Source: Lepisosteus oculatus (taxonomy: Eukaryota > Chordata > Actinopteri > Semionotiformes > Lepisosteidae). From it: a stretch of 64,000 nucleotides of DNA. Made by a program: the position numbers and the translations under genes. The first letter of the stretch is position 1; the number at the start of each line of letters is the position of its first letter. Shown piece after piece: positions 53,510 to 64,000 of this stretch. The stretch is taken from NCBI RefSeq assembly GCF_040954835.1, contig NC_090703.1:10349001-10413000 (forward strand). Direction: 5' to 3'. The notes below the pieces were generated by a model, which saw only the letters and a program-made list of their open reading frames with translations, did not search any database and was not told where the DNA came from.

Positions 53510-53690
53510 GCGAGAAACTCCGGCACTCGCTCGCGCACCCAGCAGAGAAGAGCCGCAGCTCGCAGCGCGCGGCGCTCGGACCGCTCTCGTTCTCGCGGCG
53601 CGGCTGCCATCTGCAGGACGCGCGCCGAGCTCGCACGCGGACACCTGTCGGCCTCCCGCCGGCGGCGGCGGCGTCAAATAAACCCCAAAT
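53510..53690. promoter_or_regulatory. Second CpG-rich block upstream of the SOUL gene
   Basis: About 180 bases dense in CpG (CGCGCGGCGCTCGG and CGGCGGCGGCGGCG types), separated from the SOUL promoter by about 400 bases of AT-richer DNA. It opens long frames on both strands, as GC-rich DNA does; neither resembles a protein family. Confidence 0.4.
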
Positions 53691-53984
53691 CTCACAGCGA
53701 CTCTTCCCTGATCATCTCATTGTCTCCCTTAAGGCACCGCAACATGTTTATTTTCCTTCTCAAGTTGAAAGTCCAAAGGGAGAAGGTTATGGAAGTGTAG
53801 ATATTTCTTTTGAATGGTACCTCTGGTGTGTTCAATGAGATGCGGTTTTTATGGTTTCCCCTACAACAGGGTATGAGGAAACATGGCCGGTACCTTAAAA
53901 TACACAGAAACAAACTCTGGATATTCTGGACTCAAGAAGAGCTCCGTCTCGCCTGTACTAGTGAAAGTATTAACGGAAAGAAAT

Positions 53985-54075
53985 AGAAAGCACAACGTTC
54001 AGGCTGCAGAACCTACAGTTGTGAAGGCTGAAGAAGGCTCTGCAGCCAAAATGCTGTTTCTTCTTTCTGTTTTTC
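53985..54075 (+). repeat. Third copy of the hammerhead-like repeat
   Basis: It has CAGGCTGCAGAACC, then GGCTGAAGAAGGCTCTGCAG and CCAAAATGCTGTTTC, matching the right arm of the 1.9 kb element. Only one arm is present. Confidence 0.45.
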
Positions 54076-55129
54076 GGCGCCCACTGATTCAGCTTCCCAT
54101 CCGAACCCCTGTCCTAATCTGGGGGGGTTTCACTGCCCAGAGCGCAGTCGGTATTGCGTTGAGGGTGTATGCAACTGGTCCATGTTGACTGAATCGGCAG
54201 TAGCAGCGCTTCTGTTTGCAAAACCTGACCTAATTATAGGTCAGTTAGAGCCAACTAAGAGTCGGTATTGTTGGAAAACCTTTTGTTATGTCAGTGTCCT
54301 CTTATATGATGACACCGGCGATGCTCATCAGATCAGCCAGGGCTCAAGGCTCTTTCTTTTGTCTTTCTTTCATTCTATTCTGCTTGCCTTTTACCTGGCC
54401 TAATTATATGATTTTTTTCATAATATTATTTCATTCCTGGGATGCAAAATTGATTTTTGTTTTTCCTCCCTCGGTCTATTCTCACGATGCTGCTCGGAGA
54501 AGTGTAGTGTATCCCAGCGGCATCTTTGCTCACTGGTGCTAGTGCTGTCTTCATCTTGTGTGCAGTGCTCCGTAATTGGTCATTAGAATGCCTAAGAAAA
54601 CAATATTTAAGTGAGGTTTCGGATGCAGTTATTGAAATGCACGGATAAAGGTCAAGACAAGGGAAAGGACAGATGCATCCCATGTAATTTAGGTTTTAAC
54701 AGGCCGGAGCAAAAGGCTCATAGGCAATTGGAAACAGGAAGAGTTCACTTTGAAGGGTTGTCAAAGCCTGGGAAATAGGGATGCAGAGACAAGCTAGACG
54801 TGTAGCCTTCCTTTCCGAGCACAGCAACGAAGCTCACCTGCCTGTGAATGACAGTCACATACTGTGTAAGCACACTACTGTATTTGTAAGCTTCTTTCTA
54901 TACCGTCTACATGATGTGATTGGAAATTCTTTCGAGGGACTGAAGAGGAGACAGAGCTCGTCTCTCTTATAAGTTCTGTTTCAATAAACCATATTTTTCG
55001 AATTATTTCTCCACAATGCTTCTCTTAAGTGGACAATACACCTTCCTTTACTGGTTTTCAATATTTACATTCACATTTTACTTTTGCCTTTCAATGTTCA
55101 TTTTTTAATGAATGCAAGGACATAGCATG

Positions 55130-55270
55130 GTTGCTTGCTGGTTAGCGCAGCTGCCTCTCAACTCCAGGGTCCCGGGTTCGAGTGCAGACCTGGGTACCTT
55201 TCTGTGTGCACATTTCTGTCAGTTTTATCCACTTACTCCAGGGTCCTCCCAAAGACAAGCTGGTTATGGA
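55130..55270 (+). repeat. tRNA-like SINE fragment
   Basis: A-box-like TGGTTAGCGCAG (from 55,139) and B box GGTTCGAGTGC (55,174-55,184), about 35 bases apart. TCCTCCCAAAGACAAGCTGG follows, a worn form of a phrase common in fish repeats. It lacks pairing acceptor ends, so it is not a tRNA gene. Confidence 0.55.
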
Positions 55271-56539
55271 ATTAATTGAATTGAATTAGCCTTTATTGCA
55301 TCTAAGAGATTTGTTCTTGCACATCAAGAGCTTGGTTAGTGGGTTATTCTGAATTGTTAATTCTAAATAACCCATAACAGTCTGTTCTTGAATAACCGAA
55401 TAAGGTCTGTTCCATGGGAACTGCAGCTGGGTACCCCAAATTATTGATCCCCCCCCCCATCAGAAGTGGCTCTGCTGCCAAATAACCCCAAGTATCAAGT
55501 TTTTCAAGAATGGAAGAAAAAGATTAAATGTATGTTTCTCTTTTGAATGGCCTATTCACCGTGGCCAAGCACAGTGTAACATCTCTTTTATTTAATAGCT
55601 TTCTGGAAGAAGGATGAAGTTTGTTAGTTCCCACTCAGTTCATTAATTGCCAGTCTGAATGTTCTTCACAAAGACTGGAGTCCGTAAGATGTATAGTTTA
55701 TCCTTTTACTTTTTGTTAAAGCCTCCTATTGACATTCAGAGTGAGAAGAGTCTCGTTATGATCAGAGAAGGGGAGAAAAGGTGTGATATCTGTTCCCAGT
55801 GTACAAACGTGATCAATACAGTAATGAGAACAGGCTTTGATTCAAGCACTTGTCACCTCCCGCTGGCAGATACGACTCTTGCTTTTGGACCCAAATGACT
55901 AAAGTCAGAAGCACACAGATGGTGTTTCCCTGAGCTGTTTACCAAATTCTTTTTACCATTTTACACAGCTATGGAGAAGCAGGTTGGGACCATCACTGAC
56001 TTCTGTAACACTGGAGGTGTGTGGGGGGTGTCATATCGGTCAGCCGCAGTGTATGATTCTGGAATGTGGTTCCATCCCCTTCCTGTGGAATGTGGAATTG
56101 TGGGCTGCCTGGCCCTCCATACGGTGCTAAAGGAAAGGTTTCAGATATAGTCTTCATCAGTCTTTTATTCATCTTTTTTTTCCCCTGGGGTGTCCTGGGG
56201 TCTTGTAAAGATTAATCATCATAGTCAGCATGGTATAGTTTGTGATGATCTGACTTGTTTTAAGGGAGCAATAAAGCAAAGCCAAAGTCATATAACAGCC
56301 ATTTTATTTTAACACTCTTTTTTTTTTATTAAAGGTCCCACGGATCTGTTACGAAAAAAAAAATGATCTTAACGATGGACAAGCAAAAAGCTTAAAAATC
56401 CAAATGTAATTTTACATTACACAGACTTAATTCTATGTCCATGCTCGTGAAGGCTTGCAGACTTTTAACAAACATAAACTTCACGGAAGGCTATTTCTCT
56501 GTTTTTTTTTTCTGGATTATTTAAGAATCTCTCTGGCCA

Positions 56540-56710
56540 AGAAACCATCTAGAAGTTTTGTTTCTTCATAAGAACATAATAAATGCTGCAGTCCAAAGAT
56601 CTCACCCGGCTGTTTCCTGGATAAATCCAGGTTATCAGCTTTGACAACATGGCTGGGTAGCTTGTTCCATACTCCCACAGCCCTTTTCGTGAAGAAGAGC
56701 ATCCTGCGCT
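56540..56710 (-). repeat. LINE 3'-end fragment
   Basis: The minus strand translates FFTKRAVGVWNKLPSHVVKA, a well-preserved match to the C-terminal end of the LINE reverse transcriptase frame. Upstream and downstream parts are lost. Confidence 0.65.
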
Positions 56711-59700
56711 GTCACTCGTGAACGTTTACCACAGAACTGCACCTTGGCTATTCCACGATTTGCTTCAGTGAAGTCTTATTAGGTTTGTGTTGATCGTGCA
56801 AGACAAGCAGCTAAAGTAATTTTTGTGTTGTATGTTAGTGACATAACCAATTTGCCTGTCATCCGAGCGTGGAGTTGCATTAAACATGTATAGTTTTAGC
56901 ACCGCAGGCCTTAAACGGTGAGCCTGGTTTTGCTGTATGTGTCAGTAGAGATCCCGAGGCGATGTCATCTACTCCAAGCTGTCCCTGCTGTCCACGGTGT
57001 CCAGCTACTATGCAGCCCTTGCCTGTTGCTGTTGGTAGATCTTGTAATCCGCAGTCGTTTCTGTCATGGTGGTTAGATTCTGTTTCCTCTCTCGTTACCT
57101 CTCTGCTCCTGCAGCTGCGGATGTCCTGCTTCGGCAAGCTCTCTCTCTGCGGCGGCCCGACTCCTGTCTGGGCACCCTCTGTTCTTCGTTTCGTAGTCTG
57201 TCCCTGCTCTTTGGCGTCTCAGCACGGTCTCATCTCACTCAGTCTGGTAGTTTCCACAGGCGAAATGAGAGGCGTGTTGGCAAGATGAGATCTTGCCCTC
57301 ATCTTGGCCTTGTTTCATCACTCTCCCAGTAATGCTAATTGTAGCTGGATGCTAGGATTGACTGTCACCTGGTGGCTAACGTTTAAAGCACGGTTATTTG
57401 TTCTGTCAAGTTTCAACACATTTGTACTCCTTATCCAATGTGTTTAATAACCTTTTTAGTTTAGTGTTTCCTAAAAATATTTTAATTACTGTTTAAAATG
57501 CTGTTGGATGTCCAACCTCGACACACTGAAAGAAAGTAAGCTTGTCTGCACACGTGTATCGTGTCATTTATGAGATGGAAATGAATACTTATGATGATGA
57601 ACTGACAGTCATGCAATTCTTTTCTTGTCTCCAAAATGTAAACTGATGTCTGAAGAAAGCGAAGGCTGACATGCCGTCCAGACAGCTGAATCCAAACACA
57701 ACAGAAAGCGGGCTGGCAGAGGGTAGAGTCAAAATTAAAGAGTGGTGATGAGAGTGTTGGGAAAACACCTACAGATATTCAGCTGCAAGATACATGCCAC
57801 ACAAAACGACTGCAGCTTCAGCTTTTTTTGTTAATAATAATGTTGTAAAAACACCACATGCAGAAATTCACAGAAATAAATCATTCTCACACTTTGTCGA
57901 GTCCTACAGTAATACGGCAGTGCAAATGACATAGCATTTAGGTTCTAAGAGAGGAAAGTGAGAATCAACTTAATTGAACTTCCTTGGTCATTCCTTGTTT
58001 TGCCACACTCATTAGTGCAAAATACTTAAAATGACAAAGTATTTCCAGGTCAGTGTAGAAAATCAGTCTAAATGCTTAGCCTTTCACCCACAATTTCCCT
58101 TCATGTCCTGCTCTACTCTCCACCGCATGTGAAAAGCAGTCTTTGTTTGTCCTTCATGCTTCCAGACAAGCCTGTAATCTGCCTGTAATCGCTGATTTTT
58201 TACAATCCGACCTTTCAGTTTGCCCGCCTGCTCTGCGTTTTCTGCAGCGGTGATTTCTGGTTGCAGAGAGTGCGGTCCCACAGCAGGCCAGCTCTCTGTA
58301 GGTGTGCTAGAATCTCCCCCTGTGGATTTAGCAAACCCCTGTGCACAACTGCATCTCGTCTGCCTTTTTTTAAATGTCACAGGCGATCTTGATCTCCAGA
58401 CAGGACAGAGGAACCTAAAAATGTTTTGTTCTCTTACCAGCTTCCAGTAGGTTTTGTGTGCGTCTTAACATTGTTGTCCTGTGCAACCCATTGATAACGC
58501 CACAGCTGTTTTGTTACTGACTCACGTGGCTTGAATTGAGCTGCATGAATTAAATTTCATTCTTTGTCTTAAAAAACTAGATAAATTGACCTCACTCATT
58601 GTCCCTAATCGTTGCATCTGCAATCGAAACCTGTGCAGCCTTTTATGCTTTGATGTTGTACTGTAACACTATTTTTGCACGGTGAACTTTAGAAGATGCT
58701 AGTGTACTCCACAAAAATTGCAACAATCAACAGGAGAAGATAACAGGCCCGTCGTTAAATGGGGTATCATTACCCTACGTGTTAGGGGTCTTGAAGTGCT
58801 GTGCTCGTTAAGACTCCTTTGAAGCTGCTGCCTTGTGGTGGACAGGTTTTGCAATCAATCTCAGTTGATTGCAGAATCTCAGATGACTCCCACTCTGATG
58901 CTGCATCTGAGGCTTTTGAAAGGACATTGTTAATCCTTCTTACGCAGGGGGTTAACCCCTTAGATTGGTGAAGATAATCAGGAACTGCTGTGCAAAGAGA
59001 ACCTCATTTAGAACTAAAGCATTTTTTTGCTTATCCAGAATTTGTAATATATAAGAAATATAATACTTAGATATATATATCTTATTGGCTGGTATGTAAT
59101 GTTTTACGTGTGGCGCAGTTGGATTAATTTGAATTTTTCATCTTTTTATAATTTTAAATAAATGCTCAACTTTTAACGATTTCAAAATTATTAGTCTTTG
59201 TTCATGACTTTTGCTTATTGATGGGGCAATATGTAGTATGCCTCATAGTTCTCTCTGGAGTTTGGTCTATAGAAGTGTCACTGACAGATTATTTTTTGTT
59301 TTGTATTGTATTGTATTTCTTTGCTGTACAGAAAATATTTTGAGTGTTCCTCAATAAAGAGACTGTTAAGGTCTTGGCAACAATATTATCTGTGTATGTC
59401 ATTACGTGTAAAGGTAGTTAGTTTGCAGGTAATCCCAGTCTGATATTAAAACTAATAGAGCTTGATTTATAACACTTGTAGTGCAGTGATGTCCTTTACT
59501 TTGAAACCCTGCCTGCCGGAGAGCTCAGAGAGGTGTGCTGGTCACTGAAGTTCCTTGCACCAGCTTTGTTAACAGTTAACAAAATTAGATTGTAAATGTC
59601 ATCCTCGGCCTTCCTGCTGGCTCACCAGTAACTGGACCTGGACCTGGGCATGCCAGATTTGGGCTTTACTTGTTCTTGTCTTGAAATTGGATGTCTTTTT

Positions 59701-60912
59701 TTTTTTTCGGTTTCTTCGGATGAAGCGAAGAACCCAGAGGGCCGTGAGATCTGGGGGGGTTGGGGGGGCGTCATCTCCACCGACAGTCTGTGACAGGGAA
59801 GCCCCATGTGCTGATCTGGCTGATCCGGGCTGTTGGGGGCTCCCAGGGGAGACCCAGCGTGTTGGTCCATCAGGTCCGTCACGTGATGGGGCACCCACAG
59901 GAGGAGCTCTGTCCCCCCCCAGAGTGTCAGTAGCCTTCCAGATTCTGCTTCAGGGGAGATACAGGGGCTGCGGCCAGGGAGAACACAGACAAATCTCTTT
60001 CTTCAGTTATTAAACACTTCTTTTTTGCTTGCCAAGGTGTGCAGCCTCCGAGCTCGCCAGAATGCAGTTCCCCTTTAACGTACCTGCAGGTTTGCATTCC
60101 TTTATTCCTTTGTGCCCCGAGGTTGCCAGGCGAGCTCATATGGGACACGTGCGGGATTGCTGCAGTCCTGCAGTTTTCTTTCGGCCTCTTTGAAGTCGGT
60201 CTTCGTGTTGCGGAGCAGAAGGTCTCTAGAAGACTAGAGTCCGTGACGAGGCTTGAGTTACAGCTTTAGCTGGGAGACTGAGTGAAAACTGGGCTCCAGA
60301 GAACTAAGCTTTGCAAATACTGGAGGGTTTTTTAAAATTATTTTTAATTAAATGATGATAGCCAACTAGTCAGGAGCTCCTTAGGTACATTTCTTGTCTC
60401 TAGTCTGGTCTCACAGGGAGTGATGGAGCCGACGATGAATGGTGCTGTTTTTCTTGGAAAAGTTTTGTTTCCAGGTCTGGGAAAAAAGGCCCACAAGGGT
60501 TGGGGGGCTTTTTGTTCCGGAAGCGCTCCGGAAACGCTCCTGTCTGGATTGAGACCTGGAGACGGCGGTTCGATTTTAGTTACAGTGCAACCATTTTCTG
60601 TACGCAGGCGGGGAAAAAAACAGCAGGGCAAAACAAAACAACTTAATCCTGCACTGTTGTCCCCGGCACAGCTCACATCTGTTTCTAAAAGTTCGGCCTC
60701 TCGCAACCCGATTTCCGCATGATCACACAGGGGCTCAGTGAAGCTGCTTTCTCTCCTCCTGTTGAAAGGGCTTCTAAAATGTAAAGGAAGCCAAACCCTC
60801 AAGCACAGGAAGACCCTGGGAGACCCTGTGTGCCCGGCCTGAGTGTCTGGGGCTGAACGCAGCACTGTAATTGAATAAATACGGACCGAGTGAGAGACGC
60901 AGAGGACGGGAG
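56711..60912. other. 4 kb without recognised features
   Basis: Moderately AT-rich sequence with short open frames on both strands (for example at 56,880-57,290 and 58,084-58,450), none resembling a family I know. No repeats assigned. Confidence 0.4.
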
Positions 60913-61222
60913 TCTGTGTGTGTGTCTGTGTGTGTGTCTGTGTGTCTGTGTGTCTGTGTGTCTGTGTGTCTGTGTGTCTGTGTGTCTGTGTGTCTGTGTG
61001 TCTGTGTGTCTGTGTGTCTGTGTGTCTGTGTGTCTGTGTGTCTGTGTGTGTGTGTCTGTGTGTGTGTGTCTGTGTGTGTGTGTCTGTGTGTGTGTGTCTG
61101 TGTGTGTGTGTCTGTGTGTGTGTGTCTGTGTGTGTGTGTCTGTGTGTGTGTGTCTCTGTGTGTGTGTCTGTGTGTGTGTGTCTGTGTGTGTGTGTCTCTG
61201 TGTGTGTGTCTCTGTGTGTGTG
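60913..61222 (+). repeat. Higher-order TG/TC microsatellite
   Basis: About 310 bases. The first half repeats an 8-base unit (TGTGTGTC), and after about 61,045 the unit becomes mainly 12 bases (TCTGTGTGTGTG) with a few TCTC variants. Open frames run through it on both strands; these are not genes. Confidence 0.95.
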
Positions 61223-64000
61223 ACTGGGAGCAGCTGTCTGTTGGAGTGCGAGGTGAGGTGATGAGATGTTCTCGATCAGCTGAGGTGAAAAACATGATTG
61301 GTAACCAGGGTAGAGTGCCTCTGTTAATCAGAACAGCGATTTATGTGTTGTCTGTGGAGAAATATGGAGTTTGCTACCTTTCAGGGATCTTCCTTAGTCC
61401 CGGAGTCTCCCCAATCTTATCTGCTTTTTAGTTTTGATTAATATACGTTTTTCATGCATATTATATGGAGCTGTCGAGGCGTTTTGTTTTCTGCTGATTT
61501 TCAGACATACCACCATTTCCAATTTGTACTCTTTGACCTTGCTTTAGACACGTGGAAATCCTTTAATTTTAAACGTGCAAGGGTCACACTGGAATCCACA
61601 CATTGCGCAGAACCAGGGTGTATTTTAGCTTGGGGCAGGCTAGCCAAGTGAGCTGCGTTTTCGAAGAAAACTCGAATGACTCCCTGACTGTTTGTCTCGA
61701 GAGCACCATTTGTGGCCATCTGCAAATGCCTGATCAAATGAAGTCAAGGCATAGAAACCGCAGAGCTGAAAAGCATTGATTTTAAAATTGAACATGGGTT
61801 AATCAGTCATTAAATAGTACTACTTCACACTGCAAGAACATCTGACATTTCTCTCTTGGTCTTTTACCTTCCGCACTCCCCCAGCTCTGCGGAGAAAAAA
61901 CTACCACTGTCCGTGCTGCAGCATCAATAATGTAATTAGCCCGGGAAAAGATTGATCTGCTTCATACTCTGGGGAGAGGACGAAGAAATGAGGTGTTGCA
62001 AGCGGAGAGGGATAAAATACTATTAAGGCAAGCTAGTATTTATGAAATAATGACCAGTTTGTGCAGGGAAGGGCCCCAAGCACCGAGCGAATCTGAGGAA
62101 AGGCAGGGGGAAGCGTGAGCGGCAAGCAGGCCCTCTGCTGGCCAGAGAGGGAAGTGCGGGGCGCAGGGAGAGCCAGGGCGGCGCTGCCTGCATGTGCTCC
62201 GCTGGCCTCCATGCTGCAGGAGCAGCCTGTCACGTACAGGAACTGGAGCGTGCTGGCGTTAGGGAGGCAGGGGGGACCCAGGAGGAGGAGGAGGAGGCGA
62301 TGGTAATGCAATTGGCTCTCCCTCGCTAATCCGAGCAGAGGAGCGTGCGAGTTGAGCGGGGTCACTGCCCATCCTCCCCAGGCTCTTGTAGGATTCACTG
62401 GGAAGCACTGTGCTGTACCGGGAGCTGACGGTACAGAGAGAGAGCCGCCGCCCAGCTGATTTCAGCTCATCTCATGGATTCCAAAAGAGGAATGGGATGG
62501 GTTCCTGTACGTCATCTGTTTTTATGTACAAATATAAATCATGCATAAAAACACCACATATATTTAGCTGCCTACTACTGTAAAAGTATTTTCAATTTAG
62601 GATGAGCGTTTTTATTGGACGAAATTAAAGTGGTCTTCTTCGCTCCCTCCATTCTATAAGGTTTATAGTGGGACATTTTCTTCTTTTCTTGATGAAAGAG
62701 CTGAGTTCTTTCTCGCCATTCGCTGGGTGGTGATGAGTAATGTTCATGTGAAAGTCTGACGTCTGGCTCGAAGGTCAGTGTTTTAGCCCAAGTTTTCTAA
62801 AGGTCAGCTGAAAAAGATATATAAAGATCATTCACAGAAAGATGCAGTGATTTGGTTTACCATAATTAGGATTAGATTAGAGATGTGATGTCATCTCTTT
62901 ACTTTTCAGCCATTGTTCTACTGTTCTATTTTATTTCCCCACTTTTTGAAATGAAGTAAATCAGCGGGCAAAAGATTAATCGTCTACAGGTCACATTTTT
63001 TCCCCGTTCTGAATGGCACTGCCTTGGTGTGGGCACCTGCCTGTACAGATCCAGCTCTCCCAGTGTGCCGTGTGTGAGGCTGGCCCCCAGGTGACGGACA
63101 GCAGCGCCATCTAGAGTAGATAAACACATCGAGAGGGGGTTCCAGCAAGGCTGTACTGATGAAGGGGATGCTGATTTAGGGGTGCCCAGTGGTGACCCCA
63201 CAGGCAGTAGCTCAGCACCAACTGACGCCTCAGTCGAGCACAGACACCACCTGCCTGAACCTGCGGTCCCTCTGGTGCTGAGCAGCATTGCGATGGCAAC
63301 AACACACTGTCAGCAGGGTCAAACTCACCTGTCTCGCGACGTCAATCCCAGCTCCCTGCTAGTGGGGGAAGAATCCAGCACTTGGCGAATCCTGCTTCAA
63401 CAGCGAAGGTCATGTGATGCGATGTAGCCAAAACCCAAAGGCCGGGTGACGAGAGGGGGGTGTGCATGCTGTCTGGGCCGAGTGGGGGTTGACCAGTGTC
63501 TCACTGGGGAGGAACAACGGTCACAGGCCACAGCAAGACTCCTTCAGCAGGTGTTTCCAGACAGAGCGTGCTTCAGTACTGGGTCGCACCCTCTGTCCCC
63601 TGGTTCACCCGCTGGACGGTGTGGGGTGCCTTTCGCTTATTTCAGGAATTCCTGCTGGTGCCTGCGCCACCTTTTTCTTTGTAATGAAAGAGATTGTAGC
63701 TCAGAATGTGCGGTTCTGAAAAAAAAAACTGCCTGACTCTGTGATAGCAAGGGGGGTGTTTTCCGTAGCGAGAACTGTGCGTGCAGGAAAAAAATAAGAA
63801 GACCTGACCGTCAGTGAGAAAAATGGTGTGTTGTGCATTTTTAGACATCCATGTTAAGAAGTGCAGAGATTTGAAAAGATTAGTATGACCGCTGAGGGAG
63901 TCAGCCAGAGCTCACTGGACTTGGGGACACAGTGACCCCGTGACCTCCTGGGCATCTCTCATTGCGTCTCTTAAGCAACTGAAAAACCACAACCTCTGAG
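61223..64000. other. Window end without recognised gene
   Basis: A GC-richer block at 62,080-62,400 and scattered short frames show no family resemblance. The minus-strand reading of 63,103-63,117 (ACTCTAGATGGCGCT) is CTCF-like (about 13 of 15 consensus positions). About 61,880-62,060 has a balanced, non-repetitive composition that might be conserved noncoding DNA. Confidence 0.35.

Noticed and set aside
53249-53800. 183-residue open frame on the plus strand
   Set aside because: It is Arg/Ser/Ala-rich from a CpG-dense block, has an overlapping frame on the other strand and resembles no family.
60774-61431. Long open frames of Cys/Val/Leu/Ser or His/Thr/Gln
   Set aside because: They are translations of the TG/TC satellite and appear in several frames at once.
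62033-62398. 121-residue minus-strand frame
   Set aside because: Low-complexity Leu/Pro/Ser content from a GC-rich block, with a competing frame on the plus strand and no family match.

Overview
The window is nuclear DNA of a vertebrate, most likely a ray-finned fish. It has spliced genes with GT-AG introns, mostly about 0.1-2 kb, and animal-type repeats: a 5S-rRNA-derived SINE, tRNA-like SINEs, worn LINE 3' ends and foldback elements. The repeat mix (LINE 3' ends carrying the GAATGGCCTCCT signature, and a GCTCCACAGCC...AAACG repeat) recalls non-teleost fishes such as gar, bowfin or sturgeon, but the species cannot be fixed from sequence alone.

Layout: (1) 1-8.7 kb, + strand: the 3' half of togaram1 (16 exons, last 844 residues), a TOG-domain protein of ciliary microtubules. 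(2) 10.8-19.7 kb, +: complete prpf39 (U1 snRNP-associated splicing factor, 696 aa, 14 coding exons). (3) 22.0-25.5 kb, +: complete, intron-bearing fau (FUBI fused to ribosomal protein eS30, 133 aa). (4) 30.3-26.9 kb, -: complete fkbp3 (nuclear FKBP25, 222 aa, 7 exons). (5) 34.1-36.4 kb, +: the first four exons of fancm (357 aa, helicase domain 1 with GLGKT, DEAH and SATPG). The rest of fancm was not found in the following 27 kb. (6) 52.7-41.9 kb, -: a complete five-exon SOUL/heme-binding-family gene (293 aa) with a CpG-rich, TATA-containing promoter. (7) 53.1-64 kb: no supported gene; a second CpG-rich block, worn repeats and a long TGTGTGTC-type satellite.

The order togaram1-prpf39-fkbp3-fancm matches human 14q21. 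Against that reference, fau is an addition between prpf39 and fkbp3, and the SOUL gene takes the place where the rest of fancm should follow. These are ordinary housekeeping genes (splicing, translation, nuclear chaperone, DNA repair, cilia) and do not form one pathway.

The most notable signals are: a 5S-derived SINE family whose body carries a canonical CTCF consensus in both copies that retain that part; a truncated SINE lying against the prpf39 exon 2 splice acceptor; a foldback with hammerhead-like cores; a long palindrome enclosing A/B-box-like sequences; and the abrupt end of fancm. No clearly new biological system was seen. All exon borders were read by eye from frame, splice consensus and remembered family sequences; no search was run.
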